Assembly (NCBI GenBank): GCA_021158465.1
Contig: JAGGUN010000014.1
Location: 1 to 11,850 of the forward strand
Source of the DNA: a bacterium
GTDB lineage: Bacteria > UBP14 > UBA6098 > 4484-93
Direction of reading: 5' to 3'
DNA: 11,850 nt
Shown here: positions 5,526-11,850 of the stretch, piece by piece
Position numbering within the stretch: position 1 is the stretch's first letter
How the letters are laid out: the number at the start of each line of letters is the position of its first letter
Translations under genes and position numbers: made by a program
The notes under the pieces: model-generated
Seen by the model: the letters and a program-made list of their open reading frames with translations, nothing else
What the model was told of the DNA's origin: nothing
The model's database searches: none

Positions 5526-7790
5526 ATGGTGGCAATTTTGGTATTACTTCTTCTGGTTTCCCCTGTGTTTGCTAGCACTGGTGGACCTGATGATTATGGT
5601 TACCAGTGGATAGATTCGAGGGAGGCGGGAGGTCCTGTTTTCAACTGGATCGACATAACGGAAACAGGAACGCGTCTTTCGCTGACTGATGACTCTCACC
5701 AGAATATCCCCTTGGGAGGCACATTCTTCTTTTACGGGAACGGATATACGAATGTCAATGTCTGCTCGAACGGATGGCTGAGCTTCACATACGGAGGGAG
5801 CAACATCTCGCTCCCTGCCATACCGAACACTGGGAACCCCAATGCGCTGCTTGCTGTTTATAACTGTGATCTGAATCCGTCGTATTCTGTGGCGCCAGGG
5901 GTGTTCTATGAGAGGCGTGGGAACCTGTTTATCATTGAATATGCCATCTGTGAGTATGGGCATTCTTCCGGTCCTGTTCAGTATTTTGAGGTTATTCTCG
6001 ATATGGGTGGTGGAACGATTCTCTATCAATATCGTTCTACAAGTGTCAGTTCGAGGACCGTTACGATAGGGATTGAGAATGAAACAGGCACGACAGGGCT
6101 TCAGTATTATCGTTCTTCGGGTGCTGTTTTTAGTAACCTTGCTGTTCTGTTTTATGCGTATCCGACTGCTCCGCTTCCGTATTCCTGCGATTTTGATACC
6201 TCAACAGGGGATTTTGTTCTTGTGGACAGTTCGGCAACCAACTGGGAGCTTGGTTCACCGGTTGGGTTTTCTGCCCATTCGACGCCAAACTGTTGGGGGA
6301 CTGTCCTCTCGGGGAGTTACACAGGGCTTGCCGATTGGTGGCTATGGAGCCCGTCGTTTATACTTCAGGCTGTGGATGCGGCGAAGCTTCGCTTTTGGCA
6401 CTGGTATGAGACGGAGGAGGGAGCTGATGGTGGGAATGTTTCTCTCTCTGTCGATGGTGGTTTGACCTGGAACCTGATAACACCCATCGGCGGGTATCCT
6501 GTTGAGTCAATGGAGGGGGCATCGGCAATATTTGGTGAGCCTGCGTTCTCCGGTGTAAGCGATGGCTGGGAACAGGTTACATTCGACATATCGGCATACT
6601 GTGGATACAATGTTGTGATCGGGTTCCATTTTGCGTCTGATGCAACGGAGAGTGATCATTCTGGCTGGTATATAGATGATGTCGAGGTGTATGAACCATC
6701 TGGGACGGTTGTTGGCACTGTGGACCTTTCCCGTACAGAGCCGGATGATGGTGTTCTTGTGGAGATCCCCGATGTAGACAGGAGCACCTATACGGACTCG
6801 CTGGGGGGGTATGTTTTGAGCTATGTTCCTGCTGGTGTGTGGAATGTGGTCTTTTCGAAGCCTGGCTTTGCTCCGGTGACTGTTCCGGGTGTTGAGGTTG
6901 TTGAGGATGATACGGTGAGGGTCGATGTTACTTTGTATCACTCGCTCTTCAACTCCGATTTCGAGGATTCGGCTGGAACATTTCTTGCTTCTCCGGACAC
7001 GGTTGGTTGGGAATGGGGGACGCCGGATTCGTCGCTTGTTATCCCTTTTTCTGGCAGCCGTTGCTGGGGGACAAACCTGTCTGGGAGGTATTCTCCCTAT
7101 GCCAACTGGACGCTTGATGTGCCGCTTCACCTTGAGGACACGGAGCATCCGGTTCTGCGGTTCTATCATTGGTATCAGACAGAGGGAGCGGAAGGATACA
7201 TATTCGATGGGGGGAATATAAAGGCTATTGTTGATACGGTGACGATGGCGGCGGAGATCCTTTATCCTGTTCCGGGCTTCTCGGAGTATGATGGGGTGTG
7301 TGCGTCCATAAATCCGTTTTTGGGAGGAGAGCCTGTTTATGGTGGCTTCGACAGCACAAGATGCTGGGAGGAGGCGAGGTTTGACCTTGTTGACTATGCT
7401 GGGGGATTTATATACTTGCGGTTTCACTTTGCGTCCGATGCTGCGTCGAACTACTCCGGGTGGTTCTTCGATGATCTGGCTGTAATCGACGGGTTGTCTG
7501 TCCGTGAGCTGGATGTTACGCCGGGGCGATTTTTCCTCTCGAACGGGTATCCGAACCCGTTTAACTCATCTGTGTCGCTTGGATTCTTTTTGCCTCGCCC
7601 GGGAGAGATAACATTTGAGATATACAGCATAGGTGGCGAGCTGGTTGCGAGGAGATTTGTTACGGCTGGCTCTGGCTATGGTGAGGTTGTATTTGACAAG
7701 GAGTTCCTCTCTGCTCCGAGTGGGTTGTATCTTGTGAGGGCTGAGTCTTGCGGTGTGCAACAGACGAGGAAACTGCTCCTCTTGAAATAG
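5526..7790 (+). CDS. Multidomain T9SS-secreted protein: nidogen-like, two MAM-like domains, carboxypeptidase-regulatory-like domain
   Basis: The product has 754 residues. Residues 1-16 are a hydrophobic signal peptide ending VFA, with no basic N-region. Residues 20-210 resemble the beta-rich nidogen-like exterior domains of secreted bacterial proteins (GGTFFFYGNGYTNVNVCSNG, then a WLSF motif). Two related domains follow at about 220-390 and 477-655; they share CWGT-x-LSG-x-Y, LRF-x-HWY-x-TE, FHFASDA and SGW-x-x-DD, the pattern of MAM-like domains accompanying M6 (immune inhibitor A) peptidases. Between them, residues 392-470 look like a carboxypeptidase-regulatory-like fold (SLGGYVLSYVPAGVWNVVFS). 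Residues 660-754 are a T9SS type A sorting domain: LSNGYPNPFN, EITFEIYSIGGELV, APSGLYLVRAE, ending KLLLLK. No HExxH or other peptidase motif was seen, so an adhesin or glycan-binding role is more likely than proteolysis. It heads the operon; its stop directly abuts the next ATG. Confidence 0.85.
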   Translation: MVAILVLLLLVSPVFASTGGPDDYGYQWIDSREAGGPVFNWIDITETGTRLSLTDDSHQNIPLGGTFFFYGNGYTNVNVCSNGWLSFTYGGSNISLPAIPNTGNPNALLAVYNCDLNPSYSVAPGVFYERRGNLFIIEYAICEYGHSSGPVQYFEVILDMGGGTILYQYRSTSVSSRTVTIGIENETGTTGLQYYRSSGAVFSNLAVLFYAYPTAPLPYSCDFDTSTGDFVLVDSSATNWELGSPVGFSAHSTPNCWGTVLSGSYTGLADWWLWSPSFILQAVDAAKLRFWHWYETEEGADGGNVSLSVDGGLTWNLITPIGGYPVESMEGASAIFGEPAFSGVSDGWEQVTFDISAYCGYNVVIGFHFASDATESDHSGWYIDDVEVYEPSGTVVGTVDLSRTEPDDGVLVEIPDVDRSTYTDSLGGYVLSYVPAGVWNVVFSKPGFAPVTVPGVEVVEDDTVRVDVTLYHSLFNSDFEDSAGTFLASPDTVGWEWGTPDSSLVIPFSGSRCWGTNLSGRYSPYANWTLDVPLHLEDTEHPVLRFYHWYQTEGAEGYIFDGGNIKAIVDTVTMAAEILYPVPGFSEYDGVCASINPFLGGEPVYGGFDSTRCWEEARFDLVDYAGGFIYLRFHFASDAASNYSGWFFDDLAVIDGLSVRELDVTPGRFFLSNGYPNPFNSSVSLGFFLPRPGEITFEIYSIGGELVARRFVTAGSGYGEVVFDKEFLSAPSGLYLVRAESCGVQQTRKLLLLK

Positions 7791-9020
7791 ATGAGACTTC
7801 TCTTTTTGACCCAATTTTTCCCACCCGAGATAGGTGCATCCCCAAGGAGGATGTGGGAGTTTGTGAGCATCCTCAAGAGTAGGGGGCATGAGGTTATTGT
7901 CGTTGCTGAGGTTCCGAACTACCCCAAGGGGGCTGTATTCCCCGGGTATAAGAACCTTTTCCCGTTTCAGAGGGAGATCTACGACGGTGTGCGTGTCTAC
8001 CGGACCTACATTGCTGGTATGAAGCGTAGGAACCTCATTGAGAGGGTTGCGTCTTACTTCTCGTATATGTTTTGTGCGGTATTTACATCGCTTTTCATCC
8101 GGGAGATCGATCTTATCTTTGCAACAACGCCCTCGCCTTTTAATGGGCTTGTGGGAAAGATTGTCGGGGTTCTGAAGCGGAAGAGGTATATTCTCGATGT
8201 CAGAGACCTCTGGCCTGAAGCAGCTGCACTTGTCGGCAAGCTGGAATCGGGAATGCTCCTCACGACAGCGCTCTTCCTCTCCAGAACAATATATCAGGAT
8301 GCAGAGAGGATATCCGTTGCCATCCCGTACTTCGCGGACATCATATCCTCCTTTTATGGGGTCGAGCGGGAGAGAATATACGACATACCAAATTTCGTCT
8401 ATCCAGAGGCTTTGGGTAGCAGAGCTATCCCCGAAGAAGAGATAAGGGAGCGATACGGGATAAAAAAAGAGGATTTCAACATACTTTACCTTGGCAATAT
8501 CGGGATAATGCAGGGGGTTGACATTCTTGTCGATGTGGCTGAAACGATTAAGCAGGAGAAGGATATCACGATAACTGTCATCGGTGAAGGGGTGGAAAAG
8601 GAAAGGGTCTGCTCGCTTGCTCGCAAGCGTTCTCTGGATAATATCCGTTTCTTTGATGGCGTGCCACAGGGAGAGGTAATGAGTATTCTCAGGGTGTTCG
8701 ACCTTTATCTTGTTATACTTGCCAAGAACCCTGTAAATGAATATGCCTTTCCTGCCAAGCTTGTTGACGCGATGTTCGTGGGAATACCTATTGTCTGTGC
8801 CATAGATGGTTATGGTAGAGCCCTTCTGCAGGAGCACAGGGCAGCCTATTGTGTTCCGGCGGGGGACGCGGAGGCTATGGTAGAGGCTATACTTTTCTTG
8901 AAAGGTTCTCCGTCTGTTCGAGGAGAGTTAGCCTGTTCGGGGCAAAGGTTTATCCGCGAGCACCGCTCTCGGGATGTGCTGTCAGGTAGGATAATCCGCT
9001 TTTTCGAGGGGGGAAGCTGA
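7791..9020 (+). CDS. Glycosyltransferase family 4 (WbuB-like)
   Basis: The 409-residue protein has the two-domain GT-B layout of cytoplasmic glycosyltransferases that move a sugar from a nucleotide donor to a growing lipid-linked glycan. The N-terminal domain begins FLTQFFPPEIGASPRR and includes DVRDLWPE at 136-143, a signature of the WbuB-like subgroup. The C-terminal donor-binding domain shows YLGNIGIMQGVDIL (233-246), VIGEGVEKERV (263-273) and FPAKLVDAMFVGIPIV (320-335). In the last motif the usual paired glutamates of GT4 enzymes are changed, as is common in WbuB relatives. The donor and acceptor sugars cannot be read from the sequence. The ATG follows the stop codon of the secreted-protein gene with no gap, and the ribosome site must lie within that gene's end. 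It probably contributes to O-antigen, capsule or the anchor glycan for T9SS cargo (inference). Confidence 0.9.
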   Translation: MRLLFLTQFFPPEIGASPRRMWEFVSILKSRGHEVIVVAEVPNYPKGAVFPGYKNLFPFQREIYDGVRVYRTYIAGMKRRNLIERVASYFSYMFCAVFTSLFIREIDLIFATTPSPFNGLVGKIVGVLKRKRYILDVRDLWPEAAALVGKLESGMLLTTALFLSRTIYQDAERISVAIPYFADIISSFYGVERERIYDIPNFVYPEALGSRAIPEEEIRERYGIKKEDFNILYLGNIGIMQGVDILVDVAETIKQEKDITITVIGEGVEKERVCSLARKRSLDNIRFFDGVPQGEVMSILRVFDLYLVILAKNPVNEYAFPAKLVDAMFVGIPIVCAIDGYGRALLQEHRAAYCVPAGDAEAMVEAILFLKGSPSVRGELACSGQRFIREHRSRDVLSGRIIRFFEGGS

Positions 9021-10270
9021 TGCGTGTTGCCCCTCCGAAAGAGTCTGTTCTGCTTGCGATAGCAGATGCCTTTTTTGAGCTTCTGGCTATCCTTGTGGCG
9101 TTTGTCGTTAGATTTCGCTTAGGTGTCGGTGGAGAGACGCTGTATAAGCCGTCTCCTACCTCCTACATCGCTCCTTGGCTTGTGCTCGCTGTTTTCTGGT
9201 TTGTTATTTTCTATGCCCACAATCTTTATGTGAAGACGCGCTTTACAACCGTTCTCACCGATATTTCCTCGCTTTTCAAGGCAGTCTTTGTTGGGATACT
9301 CATTCTTGCAGCCGTTACAGCGGACCCTGAACAACCGTTCCGGATACCGAGGCTTATCATATTCACCTATTGGGGGGCGCTTTTTGTTCTGCTTGCTGTG
9401 GAGAGAATTATCTTCAGGCGGACGGTCAGATCCCTCTGGAGGAGAGGGATAGATAAATCCCGTGTGCTTGTTGTCGGTGAGCCTGGATACATGAAGCTCG
9501 TAACCGGATATATAAATTCGCATCCGGAACTGGGAGCAACCGTTGTTACCTCCGGGCAACAGACAGATTTTGATGAGGTGGTCATTGTGCTTGAGAACCC
9601 GAAAGATAGCGAGATTATCGAAATCCTTGCAGGAATACCGCAGAAAGGAAAGCTGTTCCGTGTTATGTCCGGTATAACCGATGTCCTCAAGGGGAAGAGA
9701 GTGTCTAATCTCTATGGCGTTCCAACGGTTATCGTGAAGTTTGGTATATTAAGCGAATGGGGGAAAATCGGCAAGAGTATGTTTGAAATCACTTTTGTTT
9801 CTCTTCTGCTCGCCGCTTTTTCGCCGCTCTTTCTCCTGTGGGGATTACTCCTGCACGCAAAGGGTGAAAGATTTGAGAGGAGAGTGGTGGTTTCTGTCTC
9901 ATCTGAGAGGTTCTGTTTCCCTGTTTTGAAGGACCATTTCTTCCCTTTTTTCGAGCTGTTCCTGCTCTTGCCTGAGGTTCTCAAGGGAAGGATAACCCTT
10001 GTTGGTCCGCTGCTTTTCTCGCCGGAGGCTTACGAGAGGCTATCTGGTGAGCCAGCTATGAGCTTTTTTGCGAAGCAGAATGTCCGTTCGGGGCTTGTTT
10101 CGCTTTCCAGGTTTTATCTCTTGTCGCATCCGCAGGATATCAAGACCGCGATAGAATATGATATATTCTACATCGAGGGGTGGAGAATATTTCTGGACTT
10201 AGAGATAGTTATAAAGGCAATTTTCACTCCTCAGATATGGAGGTTATACAGGTATGAGGACGGAAGATAG
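9020..10270 (+). CDS. WbaP-like polyprenyl-phosphate sugar-1-phosphate transferase homologue, catalytic motif degenerate
   Basis: The 416-residue protein follows the layout of large WbaP/EpsL-type enzymes that load the first sugar onto undecaprenyl phosphate: four membrane segments (about 12-32, 49-69, 86-101, 111-131), a Rossmann-like middle domain (RVLVVGEPGYMKLV at 148-161; about 147-240), then a C-terminal segment with a membrane helix at 255-279. The tail matches the family: VLKGRITLVGP (320-330), VRSGLVSLSRF (355-365), IEYDIFYIEGWRIFLDLEIV (378-397). The usual SPGPVFFRQ and KFRSM motifs are missing, and the catalytic LDELPQL is replaced by FFELFLLL (310-317), so no Asp-Glu pair remains. 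The Arg of LVGPRP is Leu. It may be an inactive scaffold, a regulator or a strongly diverged enzyme. Its ATG shares one base with the preceding stop (TGATG), with a purine-rich GAGGGGGGAAG ribosome site in front. Confidence 0.78.
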   Translation: MRVAPPKESVLLAIADAFFELLAILVAFVVRFRLGVGGETLYKPSPTSYIAPWLVLAVFWFVIFYAHNLYVKTRFTTVLTDISSLFKAVFVGILILAAVTADPEQPFRIPRLIIFTYWGALFVLLAVERIIFRRTVRSLWRRGIDKSRVLVVGEPGYMKLVTGYINSHPELGATVVTSGQQTDFDEVVIVLENPKDSEIIEILAGIPQKGKLFRVMSGITDVLKGKRVSNLYGVPTVIVKFGILSEWGKIGKSMFEITFVSLLLAAFSPLFLLWGLLLHAKGERFERRVVVSVSSERFCFPVLKDHFFPFFELFLLLPEVLKGRITLVGPLLFSPEAYERLSGEPAMSFFAKQNVRSGLVSLSRFYLLSHPQDIKTAIEYDIFYIEGWRIFLDLEIVIKAIFTPQIWRLYRYEDGR

Positions 10271-11027
10271 GTTTATGCGGCTCGTTCGGATACTGAAGCG
10301 GCTCAGGGGTAAGGATGGTTGTCCCTGGGACAGGAAGCAGACTTATACAACCCTTCGACCGCTTATGCTCGAGGAGCTGTATGAGATATTCGAGGCGATT
10401 GATGAGAGCTCCTTCGATAAGTTGAAAGAAGAGCTGGGCGACCTGCTGATGCACATACTCTTTCAGGCAGAGCTTGCTGAGGAGGAGGGTAAGTTTACGC
10501 TCGACGATGTGATCGATGGTATATCGGATAAGCTTGTTCGGAGGCATCCGCATGTATTTGGGGATGTGGAGGTTTCGTCTACGGATGAGATACTTGCCAA
10601 CTGGGCGAAGATAAAGATGCTCGAGCGAGCAAGGGAGGGTAGTAAGGTTTCTGCACTCGATGGGGTGCCGAAGGAACTTCCCGCCCTTTTGCGTGCCCAG
10701 AGGGTTCAGCAGAAGGCAAGCAGGGTCGGATTTGACTGGCAGAAAAAGGAGGATGTTGTCGATAAGGTGAATGAGGAACTGGAGGAGCTCAAGCAGGCTA
10801 TTAGAGCCGGGGATAAAGATGGTGTAGAGGAGGAGCTGGGGGACTTGCTCTTTGCTATAACCAATCTTGCGAGGTTTCTCGATATATCTGCCGAGATGGC
10901 GCTTCTGAAAAGTGTGAAGAAGTTCGAGGAACGGTTCAGGTACATTGAGGAGAAGCTTGATAAGCCTCTGTCTGATGCGACGCTCGAGGAGATGGATGAA
11001 CTCTGGAATAAATCGAAGGAGGAATGA
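10254..11027 (+). CDS. mazG: Nucleoside triphosphate pyrophosphohydrolase MazG
   Basis: The 257-residue protein has the two tandem MazG domains of the E. coli enzyme (263 residues). MazG hydrolyses nucleoside triphosphates to monophosphate and pyrophosphate in the cytoplasm, cleaning the nucleotide pool and lowering (p)ppGpp responses in E. coli. Domain one shows GCPWDRKQT (22-30) and the metal-binding pairs EExxE (40-44) and EELGD (59-63). Further motifs are RRHPHVFGD (97-105, approximate), NWAKIKMLE (116-124) and the linker SALDGVPKELPALLRAQR (133-150) with GFDW at 159-162. Domain two keeps EExxE (174-178) and EEELGD (192-197), so both sites look intact. It overlaps the preceding gene by 17 nt; TGGAGG at 10238-10243 is the likely ribosome site, ten bases before the ATG. 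Confidence 0.95.
   Translation: MRTEDRFMRLVRILKRLRGKDGCPWDRKQTYTTLRPLMLEELYEIFEAIDESSFDKLKEELGDLLMHILFQAELAEEEGKFTLDDVIDGISDKLVRRHPHVFGDVEVSSTDEILANWAKIKMLERAREGSKVSALDGVPKELPALLRAQRVQQKASRVGFDWQKKEDVVDKVNEELEELKQAIRAGDKDGVEEELGDLLFAITNLARFLDISAEMALLKSVKKFEERFRYIEEKLDKPLSDATLEEMDELWNKSKEE
11016..11022 (+). promoter_or_regulatory. Shine-Dalgarno AAGGAGG favouring the second of two adjacent ATGs
   Basis: AAGGAGG ends at 11022, only one base before the ATG at 11024 but four bases before the ATG at 11027. The second ATG therefore has the better spacing. It overlaps the MazG stop (11025-11027) by a single base. Confidence 0.65.
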
Positions 11028-11545
11028 TGGAAGGTATAATCCCTGCGATTATCAAGAGAAGAAGCATTCGAGGCTACAAGGATATTCCCATCGAGGAGGA
11101 GAAGATTTTGCGTCTTCTTGAGGCGGCGCGGCTCGCACCGTCTGCAAAGAACTTCCAGGAATGGCGTTTCGTTGTTGTCAGGGACAGGAATACCAGGGAG
11201 GAGCTTGCCCGTGCAGCGAGAGACCAGATGTTCATTGCGGGGGCTCCTGTTGTTATTGTTCTCTGCGCTGTGAATCGCGGATATAAGATGGCTTGCGGAC
11301 ATCCAGCTTTCTTGATTGACCTTGCGATTGCTGGAGAGCATATCTGTTTGCAGGCAGCGGAGGAAGGGCTTGGAACCTGCTGGATTGGGGCTTTCTATCA
11401 GGATAGGGTAAAGAAGATTCTCGGTATCCCCGATGATGTTTCCGTCGTTGCACTCATTCCAGTTGGATATCCCGATGCCCCTCCGCGGGAGTTCAGCAGA
11501 AAGCCGCTGGAGGAGATTGTTTCCTACGAGAGATGGAGCTTTTGA
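11027..11545 (+). CDS. Nitroreductase-family FMN-dependent oxidoreductase
   Basis: The protein has 172 residues from the second ATG (173 if the ATG at 11024 is used). It belongs to the FMN-dependent nitroreductase fold, which reduces nitro compounds, quinones or other acceptors with NAD(P)H, usually as a dimer. RRSIRGYKD (11-19) binds the FMN phosphate, APSAKNFQEWRFVVV (37-51) is the conserved Pro-Ser-x-x-Asn region, GLGTCWIGAF (114-123) lines the flavin, and PVGYPDAPPR with SRKPLEEIV (145-165) is the usual C-terminal block. It is short, as in the compact subgroup, and the physiological substrate cannot be inferred. No ferredoxin domain is attached. It is the last gene of the operon; no terminator hairpin is obvious behind it. 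Confidence 0.93.
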   Translation: MEGIIPAIIKRRSIRGYKDIPIEEEKILRLLEAARLAPSAKNFQEWRFVVVRDRNTREELARAARDQMFIAGAPVVIVLCAVNRGYKMACGHPAFLIDLAIAGEHICLQAAEEGLGTCWIGAFYQDRVKKILGIPDDVSVVALIPVGYPDAPPREFSRKPLEEIVSYERWSF

Positions 11546-11640
11546 ATTTGGTGCTTCGGAGGGATGTAAATCGGAAAAAGTCAAAGGGTCCAAGAGGCGA
11601 TTAACCTTGCATTTCTCTCCCGATGAAGTAACCGGAAGAA

Positions 11641-11668
11641 TTGACAAACTTCGCAAAATATTTATAAT
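11641..11668 (+). promoter_or_regulatory. Consensus sigma-70 promoter
   Basis: A perfect TTGACA (11641-11646) and a perfect TATAAT (11663-11668) are separated by 16 bp. The expected start is near 11675, leaving a leader of about 50 nt before the ATG at 11727. This is the strongest promoter match in the window and implies high expression of the next gene. Otherwise the 181-bp gap 11546-11726 shows only scattered short frames and no clear hairpin. Confidence 0.75.
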
Positions 11669-11726
11669 ATTTGTAACCTATAATTGTGGCTGTGAGAGAT
11701 TGTGGGAGACCTTAGGAGGTGTCAAA

Positions 11727-11850
11727 ATGTTCAAGGGGTTTTCTGTTTGTGTGGCTTTGCTTCTGCTTTTTGCAGGAGCGCTTTTCTCTGAGGAAGCAAC
11801 TATTCTCTCTTCCTCGGTAGATACTACCGATTCGGCATCTATCCGCAGCC
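11727..11850 (+). CDS. Exported protein, N-terminal fragment (runs off the window)
   Basis: A strong ribosome site, TAGGAGGTG at 11713-11721, precedes the ATG at 11727. The visible 41 residues begin MFKGFSVCVALLLLFAGALF followed by SEEATILSSS, a typical signal peptide with probable cleavage after Ser21. The following Ser/Thr/Asp-rich stretch is the start of a mature exported protein that cannot be identified. The Cys at position 8 lies inside the hydrophobic core and is not a lipobox. Together with the consensus promoter this looks like an abundantly made envelope or secreted protein. Confidence 0.7.
   Translation, partial: MFKGFSVCVALLLLFAGALFSEEATILSSSVDTTDSASIRS

Noticed and set aside
6507-7427. 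A 306-codon antisense open frame opposite the secreted multidomain protein
   Set aside because: It is rich in Arg, Ile and Pro as expected for the reverse of Asp/Gly-rich coding sequence, and overlaps confidently assigned domains.
7566-8837. A 423-codon antisense open frame opposite the glycosyltransferase
   Set aside because: It lies antisense to a well-conserved glycosyltransferase, has no ribosome site or recognisable motif, and its composition reads like a reverse shadow.
10706-11656. A 316-codon antisense open frame opposite MazG and nitroreductase
   Set aside because: It crosses two conserved genes, has long Ser runs that mirror Glu-rich codons on the plus strand, and shows no family motif.

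Overview
The window looks like a piece of chromosome from a bacterium with a Bacteroidota/FCB-like cell envelope. Two proteins end in type A sorting domains of the type IX secretion system (T9SS), and one large protein looks like an outer-membrane beta-barrel. The promoters I can read, however, are of the classical TTGACA/TATAAT kind rather than the Bacteroides-type -33/-7 promoter. This points to an FCB-related or candidate-phylum lineage rather than Bacteroides or Flavobacterium proper, but sequence reading alone cannot name the taxon. Most of the window is roughly half G+C; the first ~1.2 kb gene is visibly richer in A+T.

Layout. (1) Positions 1-120 hold what may be the tail of an upstream gene and a tiny ORF with its own Shine-Dalgarno sequence. 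(2) Positions 129-1243 carry an A+T-rich, self-contained unit: promoter, RBS and one gene for a putative T9SS-secreted protein of unknown function. (3) Positions 1312-1541 carry a clear but broken MNT-type nucleotidyltransferase gene with no start codon, a one-base deletion and a disturbed C-terminus; the tiny ORF at 97-123 may be its displaced 5' end. (4) A minus-strand two-gene operon (5407 down to 1546) encodes a small secreted beta-propeller-like protein and a 1040-residue outer-membrane protein. (5) Positions 5408-5525 are a divergent promoter region with opposed promoters. (6) A tight plus-strand operon of five genes (5526-11545) follows: a multidomain T9SS-secreted protein, a family 4 glycosyltransferase, a WbaP-like sugar-phosphate transferase homologue lacking its catalytic dyad, MazG and a nitroreductase. 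Junctions are 0 nt or overlapping. (7) A consensus promoter and strong RBS start another exported protein that runs off the end.

How the genes may work together. The envelope theme is strong: secreted T9SS cargo, an outer-membrane barrel and surface-glycan enzymes. In Bacteroidota, T9SS type A cargo is often attached to a lipopolysaccharide, so a cargo gene translationally linked to a glycosyltransferase and a sugar-transferase homologue is suggestive, but this is inference. MazG and the nitroreductase look like housekeeping passengers. No CRISPR array, tRNA, rRNA, transposase or recognised defence system was seen; the best leads are the interrupted nucleotidyltransferase locus and the dyad-less sugar-phosphate transferase.
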